From positions 92,256,001-92,320,000 of the forward strand of contig JBITNC010000001.1 of NCBI GenBank assembly GCA_050084985.1: a stretch of DNA of 64,000 bases, read 5' to 3'. Source of the stretch: Nageia nagi. Lineage: Eukaryota > Pinophyta. The position numbers and the translations under genes were made by a program. Shown piece after piece: positions 1 through 10,380 of this stretch; the first letter of the stretch is position 1; each line of letters starts with the position of its first letter. The notes under the pieces were generated by a model. It saw nothing but the letters and a program-made list of their open reading frames with translations, was not told the origin of the DNA and made no database searches.

Positions 1-504
1 TTTCAAACCATCTATTATAGGATAAGGTCCTCTTCACCTTCAATTTAAGCCTCCTTACTATTACTTCTTAGATCATGGATGAAAACTATTTATTGACATA
101 ATTCAAGGGTTGTAAATTTCCTTCCATTGTAAAAAATCATAAATATAAAAAATAAAAAAACACATCGAAAGACATAAATAAAAAATATGTGTTTTGTACA
201 TATGTGTGTGTTGTATATATATTGCTTGATCTTTGCATATTAATTATCTACATTTAAATAATAGCTTTGTATATGTCTCTTTAGAAAACTTTATGTAATT
301 TTTGAAATCCACATATAATGATTGTAGGTGGCTAATTGTATTCCAAACATAGGCATCATGAGTCATACTCATTGTGTTTTTGGACCCACCAATTAGGAGG
401 TAGCTTATCTAGATTATATTCCACCTATTCCTTAGTAATTAACTTCCCTTTACATCCCACATTCACCATGTACATTCTTGAGTGACCATATAAAGAGTTA
501 GGTC
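1..504. other. AT-rich spacer, nothing recognised
   Basis: No open frame of useful length, no retroelement motif and no clear repeat. Only simple A- and T-rich runs are visible. Confidence 0.5.
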
Positions 505-933
505 ATGTCATTAGATGTAGACACAAATTACTTTTTTGATTTTATTGATGGTGTTCAACAAAAGATTTTATCAATGATAGCATTATCTGATCATGCTTAC
601 AACATTCTAAAAGATCCCTTTTGGGTGGACCTCTATCTTGATCATAGACCATGTTGGGGAACTTGCATGATTTGTAACGTACATGATGAAGAATTTCTCC
701 AAAATCTCATCTATCTACTTTCTATACCAAATTTCATATGGAGGATTATGATTAATACCCATGTTAATCCATCTATTTGCATACTCATTAAATTCTATGG
801 ATCACCATCCTTGCATCCTCAAGAGTCTTTTGATGAACTAACCATTTCCCATATAATATATGTGAATAGTTATTTACTGGGACTTCATTTTTGTTATATC
901 TATCACTTATCATTCCACATATTGGACTATTGA
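505..933 (+). CDS. Unrecognised open frame, 142 codons
   Basis: This is one of the few uninterrupted frames over 140 codons in the window. I recognise no family. The translation is rich in His, Ile, Leu and Tyr, with a Cys cluster (CWGTCMIC) near residues 49-56 and no transmembrane or signal pattern. No promoter, splice structure or neighbouring gene supports it, and antisense frames overlap its 3' half. In DNA this AT-rich a chance frame of this length is plausible, so it may be noise or a piece of an old repeat. Confidence 0.12.
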   Translation: MSLDVDTNYFFDFIDGVQQKILSMIALSDHAYNILKDPFWVDLYLDHRPCWGTCMICNVHDEEFLQNLIYLLSIPNFIWRIMINTHVNPSICILIKFYGSPSLHPQESFDELTISHIIYVNSYLLGLHFCYIYHLSFHILDY

Positions 934-2004
934 CTATACTTTCTATACTCATTGTCATTTTCATCCCATATTTGATAGTCATCTACTGCAAACCCTCACT
1001 TGACTTGGAATCCATTATGTATAGGTATAAGATGACTAAAAATAAAAAATAAAAAAATCAAACAAACAAAAACTTATTATAAAAACCAATATATATATAT
1101 ACACTAAGAAAATTATTTCTAAAGCATCTTGCTATTGGGTGCATCACCCTACATGTTCACATTATACCATTATATTCATCTTGTACACTACTTCCATCAT
1201 CATAAAATTATTAAATGTCAAACATGATGATCATACTAATCTACCAAGATATATATACACATTACATATCAATTCACAATCCATATATATACACACACAA
1301 ACACACACACACATACATATAAATAAATGAGTAGTTTATAGGTATAATATCCTTATCCTTTTTTTTCAAAATATCACTTACTAAGTCTCTAAAATTTTGG
1401 ATGATAAACAAATATAAACTTGATACATTATTAGGATATTATGAACTCATACACTTTTACACATTCTAAATCTCAAAATAATAAAAAAATTGATGTTCCT
1501 TGAGCATAATTTTGAGTGATTATTCATCCTATTATTTTGCTTCATCCCAAACCCAAGAGATAGGATAGAATGAAAAAGAGATAGGAAGAAAATATTTACA
1601 TATAGATAGCAAAAAGATAAAAAAAAAAATAATAAAGTAGAATTCTTGGGTTATTATAGTATCCTCTATCAGGGTTATGGATGCCTAACTAGAAATAGAG
1701 CAAGGATGTAATGAGATCTAGGGGTTAATCTTCATCAAGGCTATGAATGCCTATCTAGCAATGAGCTATACCTTATGAAGAGGTGACATGTACAACCTTC
1801 AAGATGGACCTTTGGATGTTTTGCATGGATGAATCAACTTACATAATTTATTCTCTTGAAATATTAAATTGGTTAGCTTCAAGAGAAGGAAATGAACATC
1901 ATTGCATAAACATGAGTTTATAATAAACTTAAGTGTATTATAACTTTATTTTATATCATCCTTACTAGATGAAATTGAAATGAAAGATTTTTTGATGAAA
2001 TTAG
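934..2004. other. AT-rich spacer with small CA and TA runs
   Basis: No gene seen. A short TA run lies near 1091-1101 and a CA-rich run near 1291-1320. The right end abuts the left LTR of the element at 2005. Confidence 0.5.
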
Positions 2005-2303
2005 TGATATGGAATTAAAATTTAGAATACATTTTATTACAAAGAGAAGCCTTTAAATAGATAAGATTACAAAGAATACTATGGTATTGTACATATGGTA
2101 TTGAGAACATAGTATTACAAGATAATTGTAAAATAAAAGGATATTAACAAATACCATGTTTTGAGATCATGGTATCAAGGATACAATTTCATAAGATAAC
2201 TATAAACATTAAAAAATATTAACTAAATGCATCTAAAGCATTATTTTATCCTAGATACCTTAGTAAGGTATTTAATTATTATTTATATTATTATTCCTCA
2301 TCA
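2005..2303 (-). repeat. 3' LTR of the short element
   Basis: About 299 bp, and the same sequence recurs at 3382-3605. It contains the start tgatatggaattaaaa and the shared tail with tattattcctcat. The other copy lacks about 75 bp from its middle. Confidence 0.7.
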
Positions 2304-3368
2304 TTCCTCCCAAAAATAAGATCTTTGGTCCCCAAATCTTAGGAGGAGGGGTTAAAAAGGAAAATCCAAATGATGGATCTACAAAGTGGTTGATGTTGAT
2401 GTAATCTCTAAAGATAAAAGATGAAGTAGTGAAGGAGAGCCAAAACATGACCATGGAATTGCTGGAATGTTGACTATGACTCTTTTCTCCTCAAGAGTAA
2501 CCATATAGAAGTCCAAGGAATGATAGGCCATGGTAGAATGGAACTACAAATCCAAGTGATAGAGTACCCAATGCATATGCTATGCAAATTCCAATGAATA
2601 ATGGTTATAGCCACAAAAAGAATCCCAACAATTAATTTTTGATTCATGTAAGAACCAATAGAACACTGCAAAAAGCTTTGAAACATAAAAATATAAAAAT
2701 ATTATGAAGACTAAGTATCTTGAAAATGGAAATCAGCTACCAAAGAAAGGATATAAAGAGATTCCCTCAACTTGAATCTAAGGCATGAACTTTTCTTTGA
2801 TGATGGAATTATGGTAGAACGAAAAGCTCAAAAGTTGAAGACCAATGCTTCAAAGAGACCCACCATAAAATAATGGAAATCACACATAGCATAAAGGGTA
2901 AAACTATACCATGCAACCACTCATGGAAAAGCTCTTGAAGTGATAGAGCCAATACAAGAAAGAACTTGCCAAATGGAGGTCAAAGGAAGAAGTTATGACA
3001 AAAACTTCATTCTAAAAAATGTAGCTATAGTCCCTATAAAAATAGGCAACTTGAAGAAGCCATAACTATTGATCTAGAGCTCAATTTGTGCATTCTTTAA
3101 ACCTTTGGAAAGTATAGATTTGTAGAATGCACATACAAAATTTCATTCCATTTGGAGTAGTTAGGAACTTCATTTTTCACTTGTACTAAAATAAATCTAA
3201 AACACATGGAAGGAATGAATACAATCTTCGAATGCTAGTGGATAGATATGGAATACTAACCTCAATGCACATAAAGGAATATGGAGGGGAGGGCTGATTG
3301 GAATGAGGCCAATCCTCCATTAGATTTCATGAAAAAATCTAAGTACAAAGGTTGTAGAGGACAACCAA

Positions 3369-3380
3369 GCTTTACTACCA
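3369..3380 (-). promoter_or_regulatory. Primer-binding site, initiator-Met tRNA type (degenerate)
   Basis: The minus strand reads TGGTAGTAAAGC, against TGGTATCAGAGC expected for plant initiator-Met tRNA. It sits one base from the LTR edge at 3382, the correct position for priming minus-strand cDNA. Confidence 0.5.
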
Positions 3381-3381
3381 A

Positions 3382-3605
3382 TGATATGGAATTAAAATTC
3401 AGAATATATTTTATTACAAATAGAAGCCTTTAAATAGGCAAGATTACAAAGAATAACATGGTAATGTACATATGGTATTGAGGATACGATTTTACAAGAC
3501 AACCATAAACATTAAAGAATATTAACTAAATGCATCTAAAGTATTATTTATCCTAGATACCTTAAAAAGGTATTGTATTATTATTTATATTATTATTCCT
3601 CATTA
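3382..3605 (-). repeat. 5' LTR of the short element
   Basis: About 224 bp, aligned to 2005-2303 with an internal gap. Both copies share the phrases 'attaactaaatgcatctaaa' and 'tatcctagatacctt'. Confidence 0.7.
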
Positions 3606-4449
3606 ATGAGTATGAATATATTATTTATTACACTTTTTATTATATTATACATTCATCTCATTCCATAAATACATATATACGATTATTATTATTATCTTGG
3701 TAAGTTGACTAGGTTGTTATGTTTGACATTCAAATAGTTATACCATCCATCCATGTTCACTTATCCATGTGTATACATCTATAGAATTATACATTCATAC
3801 ATTTATCTATTTATGTATTCATACCATTTTATATACATATATTATTCCATGTGTATAAATAGCCAAGAAAAATAGAAAATGATGATATTTGATTCCATAC
3901 TATTACAAATAAAATATTTTCCAAAATATAACAAATAATGATAATGATCTAAAAACATTTAAATAATTACATCATATGAGAATCTTTCATCCATTAAAAC
4001 ATTATATATCATGTAACTTAACATAAATTAACATTAATAATCCATCATAACATTAAAATTAAACATAACCCTAGAATCATCATTCATAACATAACACATG
4101 ATAACATCAAATAACAACTCATAAAAAATATGACTATAAAAATAAGTATCTAAAATATCATCACATGTATATATATATCAAAAATTACTAATCATAACTA
4201 TCCATGTCCTAAGCATCCAATCAATCTTGATCATGAACACCATAATCCAAAAAATGAATACAATATAACATCCATCAATGAATATAAGTCCAAACCATCA
4301 ATATCATAAACTAACAACAAAATAACATGAGAACAAGTAATAATGGTCAATCCTTTAGGGCATCCTCATACTCACTACCCTCATCATCAACCTAACCATT
4401 GATCTCAATAACCTCCTAACCATGCTGAACTAACAAGCTACCAATACTC
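3606..4449. other. AT-rich spacer
   Basis: No gene or retroelement motif recognised. The DNA is rich in short ATT and CAT words. Confidence 0.45.
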
Positions 4450-6306
4450 CTCTCTCACCTAGAATACCTAATCTCTAAAGACCCTTATCGATAATGAGAT
4501 GAGGAAGTAGTAGCACTCCTGCTAGGGTACACCATATCCTACCTCTTCTCACTCCTACACTAATATCCCTTGAGCCCCATTAATTGTAGCAATTGGTAGG
4601 GCACTTATATCTAAGGGAACATAGCCTAGAAGAGGTAATAGATACTTCAAACTAGTACAAAAAGTAAGAATGTCCACCAACCATGTATCAAACAACCCTT
4701 AGTAATAATCCCTCCATCTATAGATGTACCTTAAAAAAGAATATGATTATCTCTCTACACCAATAATGACACCATTAGCCTCTACCTCCTACTATTGCAA
4801 AGACTACACCATAAACCATGCTTTATCTCTCTTAGCCATATATCTTAGCATCTCCTCATCTAAATGTTTAAGCAGCTGAAGCTGTGCACATAAAGACTCA
4901 TTTTTTTTATGAGAATGGTCAAGCAATGATCATGATTATGCAAGTAAAAACTTGAGCTCCTTGATCTCTCCTAGTAACAAATCATGACTCTAAATCTTTG
5001 GAGATGGTCTATCCTCTCTAAGACCTCCCTCACCAGTGCCAATCTCCTTAGTTGGAACCTCCATATTAGGAAGTTCCTCTACAATAGCTACCATAATATC
5101 CTCCTCCTCCTCTACACCAAGACCCATATTGGGGTTGGGTCTCCCTCACCAGCCTCCTCCAATTCAACCTACCACTATGCAACAAAAACCTCTATAACCT
5201 AAAAATCATTTGCATCAATCTCCTTATCTATAGTCTCATCCATATTAGGATCAAGATCTAAATATACTAAGGGCTCAATACCCTCTACTAGAAGAGTTCC
5301 CTATACTAATATCTAGTAGGATCTATAGGAATATCCTGCATAAGCCCAAAATATCATTTGAAGTGGTCAAACTTGAAGTTCTCCAAAAAATTGGTATGCT
5401 AACAACTAAGAACCCTCATCTATCTACTATCTACTAGCTTGACCTCTAGATCTTCCCATACCAGATATAGATGGTATGGGTGAAACCTGATATGGTTAGG
5501 AATGAGCTTACTCAACATGTTATGATAGAACCCAACATCATGATGAACTCCATCAGTGGGATAGATTTATAAATCCTCCCTCCATCTCATAATCCCTATG
5601 GAATACTCTGCATGAGAGGTAAAACCAAGGATGGAAAGTCTATGAGGGCATGACATGGTAATATGCTCATAAGCCCATTCCTGTAGAGTAACTATAACTA
5701 TCACTAAGGACTTATGACCTTGATAATAGAAGAATAACTCCTTGTAACATTGTACCAACAAAGTGGGAGCCCAAGAAAATATGGTTTCATGTTGCATCAT
5801 ACCTTCCACTTCAGGGAGTAGTGACCAAGGAAACCTACCACTATTGGTATTAGGTAATGCGTAACACTAGATATACCCCATCAAAAATTAGAACCTAATG
5901 CTCCCCTATTGATAATAATTTTAGTATTGAAGGTACTTGATCCCACCTAAGTTAATATTAGACATGATCATACCAACACAGTCAACCTTGTACAAATAAG
6001 ATATGGGGGATTTGATGTTGTCTTGATTGATGACATGCTAGATCCTTTGACCTAGAATGGGAAATCTATATAGATGGAGGATATCCTCCATAGTAATCAT
6101 CATCTCCTATATCAAGAGATGGAAAGTGGATGTGATGGAATCCCATATATTGAGTAAAGCTACCATGAGAGGGTAATCCCAATGAATGCGATCCATTTAG
6201 GGTCCAACATAGAAACCCAAACTTTGAAGGAATTTATGTTCTACAATAGTAATAAAAGTGCAATCCTCCTGAAGGATCATAGGGTAATGATCTATAGGGT
6301 TGATCA
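4450..6306 (-). pseudogene. Plant mobile domain (PMD / MAIN-like) protein, pseudogene
   Basis: Minus-strand frames resemble the plant mobile domain family, proteins linked to silencing and often carried by transposons. Seen in order: an N-terminal part with DHYPMILQ near 6300; a stretch reading TMEDILHLYRFPILG near 6090-6040; the clean frame 5809-5567 with FSWAPTLLVQCYKELFF and LQEWAYEHI; then FHPYHLYLVWEDLE near 5490-5440. These follow the expected order of the domain: TMEDv..L.rLPi.G, then sWa...La..Y, then LQ.WayEH. The tail down to about 4450 is acidic and poorly resolved. Several in-frame stops and shifts are present. It could be a dead host gene or a capture by a mobile element, and I see no element ends around it. 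Confidence 0.6.
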
Positions 6307-7735
6307 TAGCTCAAACCTAAAATGCAAAATTAACTAAGTAAAAAAAAAACTAACTCCAAGACCAAACATCAATGACCTAATGACTAGGTCACTAGTTGCT
6401 GATGATCCAACAACTAGGTCATCAAGTCACCAGCATCTACTAGCTAAACATTAGTGAATTTCAAACCCTTCAACCCTAACTGATGACCATGATTGAGGTG
6501 ACCAAAAAAGAGAAAAACACTAAGAAATGGACCAAAATGGAATATATGAATGGTTAAAAATGGTCTAAATGCCAAAATAAATGCTTCTATAAATTTACTT
6601 TTTCATTTTAGACCCTAAAAATAATAAATTTGATAAAAAATTAAAAACATTTGATTTTAAAACTCCACCTCCTCTTTGATTGGTCCCCTACGAATATTTG
6701 GTCTCCTCCTCGATGGCATATTGACTCATGGGGTGTGATAGAGCAAGAAAATAGGTGGCACATGGTGGAAAGTGTGACAAGTCAACCAAAGTCATTTTGT
6801 CTTTTTATTTTAACTGTGAATCAAGAAGTTGATGATTTTAAGTCCAATGCATATGATTTAAATGGGATGTTAGTGACTAGAACTAGTCATTTGTGACCCA
6901 TAACATTATAAAAATACTTAAAAATCAAAAACCTCAAAGAATGAGAAATGATAAATAAAACACTTAAACCCTCCTTTTGGTTCATAATCAATACAAAAAT
7001 AACAAAACACATAAAAAATGAACAAGAATCCTACTTAGTGGAATAACCTAAGTCACAATTTTAAAGCAAATCGAATTTTATGAATAGTTCAAAATTCAAA
7101 AATTGAACATGATTAACAAATGTGATGTGACCTTCTGCATAAGATCATTATGTACCATAGCTTATAGGACATAAGCCATCAAAATCAAACCAATTGTATA
7201 TACAAAACTAGTAATTTATCTCATCCTAGCTCTAACATATGAAGATAAGCCAAGCATCATCACGTACTTGCCCTAAATAGCATATTGTATTTGGATATAT
7301 ACACACATTATTTTGGTATACACTACAATGGTTTATAAAATGGGATTAAGCATAAAAGTGACTAGAACATGAGTTGATCATAATTTGACCAATCAAATTT
7401 TACTTATTCATAGAGACTAGGTCAACTTTAAACATTGACCAAGTGTCAACATCAGTCATGGGACTTAAATCAAAACCCCACCTTAAAAAAAATCAAAAAA
7501 TCAATAAAAATCACAAAATAATGATGACCAACATAACAAAAAATACATAAAAAACTTAATCCCTCCTAGTTTAGTTTTAGCTTAGGTCTATAACAAAAAA
7601 TACAAAAAATATTTAAACCTTTCTTCTAGCATAAGAATCTAGATGAAAAATGTATACCTTGGATCCACTATGAGGTAATATCAAGAAAACCATTATTAAT
7701 GCCTCACACCCCTAAAATAAAAAATAAAATAAAAG

Positions 7736-7766
<31 letters not shown>

Positions 7767-8305
7767 AATACTAAAAACTAAAAATTGTATCAAAGACAAA
7801 ATGAAACAAGTTACTCACTTATTGATTTGACCAAGGTTAAGTGTTTCAAAAATCTAAAACCTATGGGTAATCCTAGATTCAAAAGATGATTCTCTTTTGA
7901 CAAAAAAAAGAAGAACGAGTTTGGATATGACTAAAAATATTGTATGAACATTTTAATAAGATCATCATGTAACCTAACTACTAGGACAAAAAATAGAATA
8001 GTCAAAACATTGTATTCACAAGGCAACTTCACCATATACCTACCATAAACAACACAGGATAGTGATATTGATAAGTTTCACTTTGATAATACAACTACAT
8101 TACTTTCAAAATGCATCTAATGTAAAAGATCAAAAAATGAATTTAATCATAATTCAATCAATCAAATTTAGCTTATTCATAAAGAATAGGTTAATCCAAA
8201 ATAATTGACTTAAGTTAAAAATACAATTGAAAAAACTTGAAAGCACCCACCTTCAGAAAGATAAGTTTTTGAATTAACCCCTGCTTATAATTAATGGATA
8301 AATCA
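6307..8305. other. AT-rich spacer with loosely repeated paragraphs
   Basis: No coding motif. Phrases such as caatcaaattt.acttattcata recur near 7390-7420 and 8155-8185, and related 'taagatcat.atgta' phrases near 7140 and 7970. This suggests a diverged direct repeat about 800 bp apart, as in retroelement untranslated regions. Support is weak. Confidence 0.3.
7736..7762. repeat. TA dinucleotide microsatellite
   Basis: Uninterrupted alternating T and A over 27 bases. Confidence 0.95.
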
Positions 8306-8492
8306 AAAAGGGGAAAAATTTAGACACCCAAAAATGACCCTCCTTTGCAAAAATGAAATAAGGATGAAAAAAATTAAGTAAATATTAAAATATTACTCTA
8401 ATCTATCAAATGCTAGCATCCGAATCCAATTGTTGACAACTTAGGCTAGAGTAGATATATAATACCTAGATGTTGGTGACTCTATAATTGGG
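8306..8492 (+). mobile_element. PPT-LTR-PBS scar of a Tat-like gypsy element
   Basis: A purine tract (AAAAAGGGGAAAAA, 8306-8319) runs into tttagacacccaaaaatga. The same arrangement recurs at 59001-59030, where it precedes a larger LTR. About 150 bp downstream, ttggtgactctataattggg (8473-8492) resembles the primer site used by Tat/Ogre-type gypsy elements. A PPT, LTR-like DNA and a PBS in under 200 bp suggest a collapsed LTR junction. Confidence 0.4.
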
Positions 8493-9668
8493 AAAAGCAA
8501 AATAAAAATGGTAACTTTGGAAGCATTCTATGAAGAAAGCAAAGGATAATATATGACTCATCATCTATCCCATGCATTCTCACTTTGGATCATATCCATG
8601 ACAAAGCTAGATAGGCTTTTGTATCTTGATTTTGTCTCAAAATCAAAAACTTTATTTGTTTCCAAAATCCATAAATTAATCCTTCTACCATGAATCAAAG
8701 GGACCTAGTTTGAATGCAAAGTTACTCTTTTGAAACACATCCAAGTTTTATTGGATTAGATGAAATATTATTCTACATTTTATATACTTATTTATGTTTA
8801 TTTTATGATGATTTCATGATATGAACATGTATGTTTTATGTCTTTTATGTTCACATGTGTGTAAGTTCCATAGGTGCAGAGTAACTAAACTAATTAGAGA
8901 AAGTATTAAAGAGTTGAAGAAAATAGAGACATCCAGATTCTTTTGTAGGTTTGTAGAAAGTAGTTTTCAAAGCTTGTAGACATTGAAAATAGGCATACAA
9001 AGGCCTAAATATTCTTTTATAAATATCCCTTTTGCAAGGCAACAAATTGAAACAAATTTGTCATTGTATCATTTGATCTCTACTCGAAAGTAATAAAGAA
9101 AAATGTTGGTTTGTAACATATCTTATCTTGTTTACTAATAGAATTACTTTTTAAGTGCGAAAATATGGTATTATAAAGGTTTTGATTTTGTAATCACTCT
9201 ATCTTTGATTAAATTATTGGAGGCTAACATCCTTAGACTGAGGATTTGGAACACTCTAACTTTTGGGTGATGTTTGAAGATTTTATGGTGCATCTTGTGA
9301 ATTTTCTATGCCATGGAACTTTTCAAAAATAAATTAGTAATATTTGGTAAGGTATAAATTTTTATATTGATTTCTAATTAATTTAATTCGATTTTCATTG
9401 GATAGTTCTCAAAGATACCTTTCCAACAAGTATATGAATATCTACCTTTGTTAAAGATTTGATCACCATCTAAGGTGATTTCCATAAATGTGTTAACATT
9501 GCTAGCACCAAAGTTGACACCAGCATCCATGCTATTATTAAAGTTTATTTGCATATTTACAATCCTCCAAAGTGTTCATCACTATTATAGTTTGTTTGCA
9601 TATTTTGGGATTCAATTTTGTGTTGAGAACACTTTGAAGGATTGTAAATCCTATTGTAAACTTATTAC
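8493..9668. other. Spacer, possibly with a plus-strand LTR remnant
   Basis: No coding motif. A TATA-like tataaatat lies at about 9020-9028, followed by aataaag near 9095. That order is usual in an LTR (promoter, then poly(A) signal), but I found no second copy or ends. Confidence 0.25.
9556..9648. repeat. Inverted repeat, 22-bp arms
   Basis: Left arm 9556-9577 and right arm 9627-9648 are reverse complements at 21 of 22 positions, with a 49-base spacer. A transcript from either strand could fold into a hairpin. It ends 26 bases before the gypsy element at 9674. Confidence 0.8.
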
Positions 9669-9673
9669 ATAAT

Positions 9674-10380
9674 TGATCCATAATCACCATATGCTTATAG
9701 CATACTCAGATCCTCACTTACATATTGAAAAAAAAAAAACATTCACCATTATAAGATCCATCAAATTGCATAGAATATCAAAATTGTATGATGTAAAACT
9801 ATAAATAAATAATCTCAATCACACACAACAAGATTAACATAATGATTTACCTTAGTTCACCCAATATGGGCTAATCCAACATGGAATTAGAGTCTTCTAT
9901 TCTCATTGTATATGGATATTATGGTATTACATGAATATAGAGAAATACCATCAAAATAATGGCAATACCATCTCCTACAACAAGAAGAACAACTTCAAAA
10001 CCATAAAAATTCTAAAATGACTCTTGGTCTTCCTTCAAATATTACAATACCAAAACTCTAAAACTCTCTAAGCTAACATTTGGAGAATTAAGAGAGTAGC
10101 AAACTTTTAAATAGGCTTCGAAACATCTCCAAAATATTGATTGATCATCAAAACTACTCAACTATTTTAATGGTCAATTACCCTTCAACTTCCACTACTA
10201 ACTCATCAAAATGAAGGTTGTTAATGGCATAAAAATAGTATACTTAGTCTATTAATGATATAAAATTTTAATTACCAATCACATATAAATTTTAGTATTC
10301 AATCAATCTCCAAGTGTAAAAAGCTTTAGAATGAGTACTGATCCTATAAAGATCAACTTAACATGATCCAATTTGGATCA
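9674..10380 (-). repeat. 3' LTR of the gypsy element at 9.7-17.2 kb
   Basis: About 707 bp, beginning tgatccataatcacc and ending tttggatca. It is homologous to 16427-17156. The adjacent internal sequence, read on the minus strand, has a purine-rich CTAGGGTGGTA as PPT candidate. Its interior from 9929 is repeated again at 11261 because of the tandem duplication. Confidence 0.85.

Larger units (their letters stand above)
2005..3605 (-). mobile_element. Short non-autonomous LTR retrotransposon (TRIM/SMART-like)
   Basis: Two direct repeats (2005-2303 and 3382-3605) bracket about 1.08 kb without retroelement coding motifs. On the minus strand the right-hand repeat is followed after one base by a sequence matching about 9 of 12 bases of the plant initiator-Met primer site. 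The left-hand repeat is preceded by a purine tract (GGGAGGAA). The repeats begin TG and the left one ends CA. Flanks attag (2000-2004) and atgag (3606-3610) match at 4 of 5 bases, a weak target duplication. LTRs, PBS and PPT without gag or pol are the definition of TRIM-like elements, which rely on proteins from other retrotransposons. Confidence 0.65.

Noticed and set aside
9019-9100. TATA box and poly(A)-signal pair as a gene promoter
   Set aside because: No gene follows. At most these are traces of an LTR, whose second copy I could not find.
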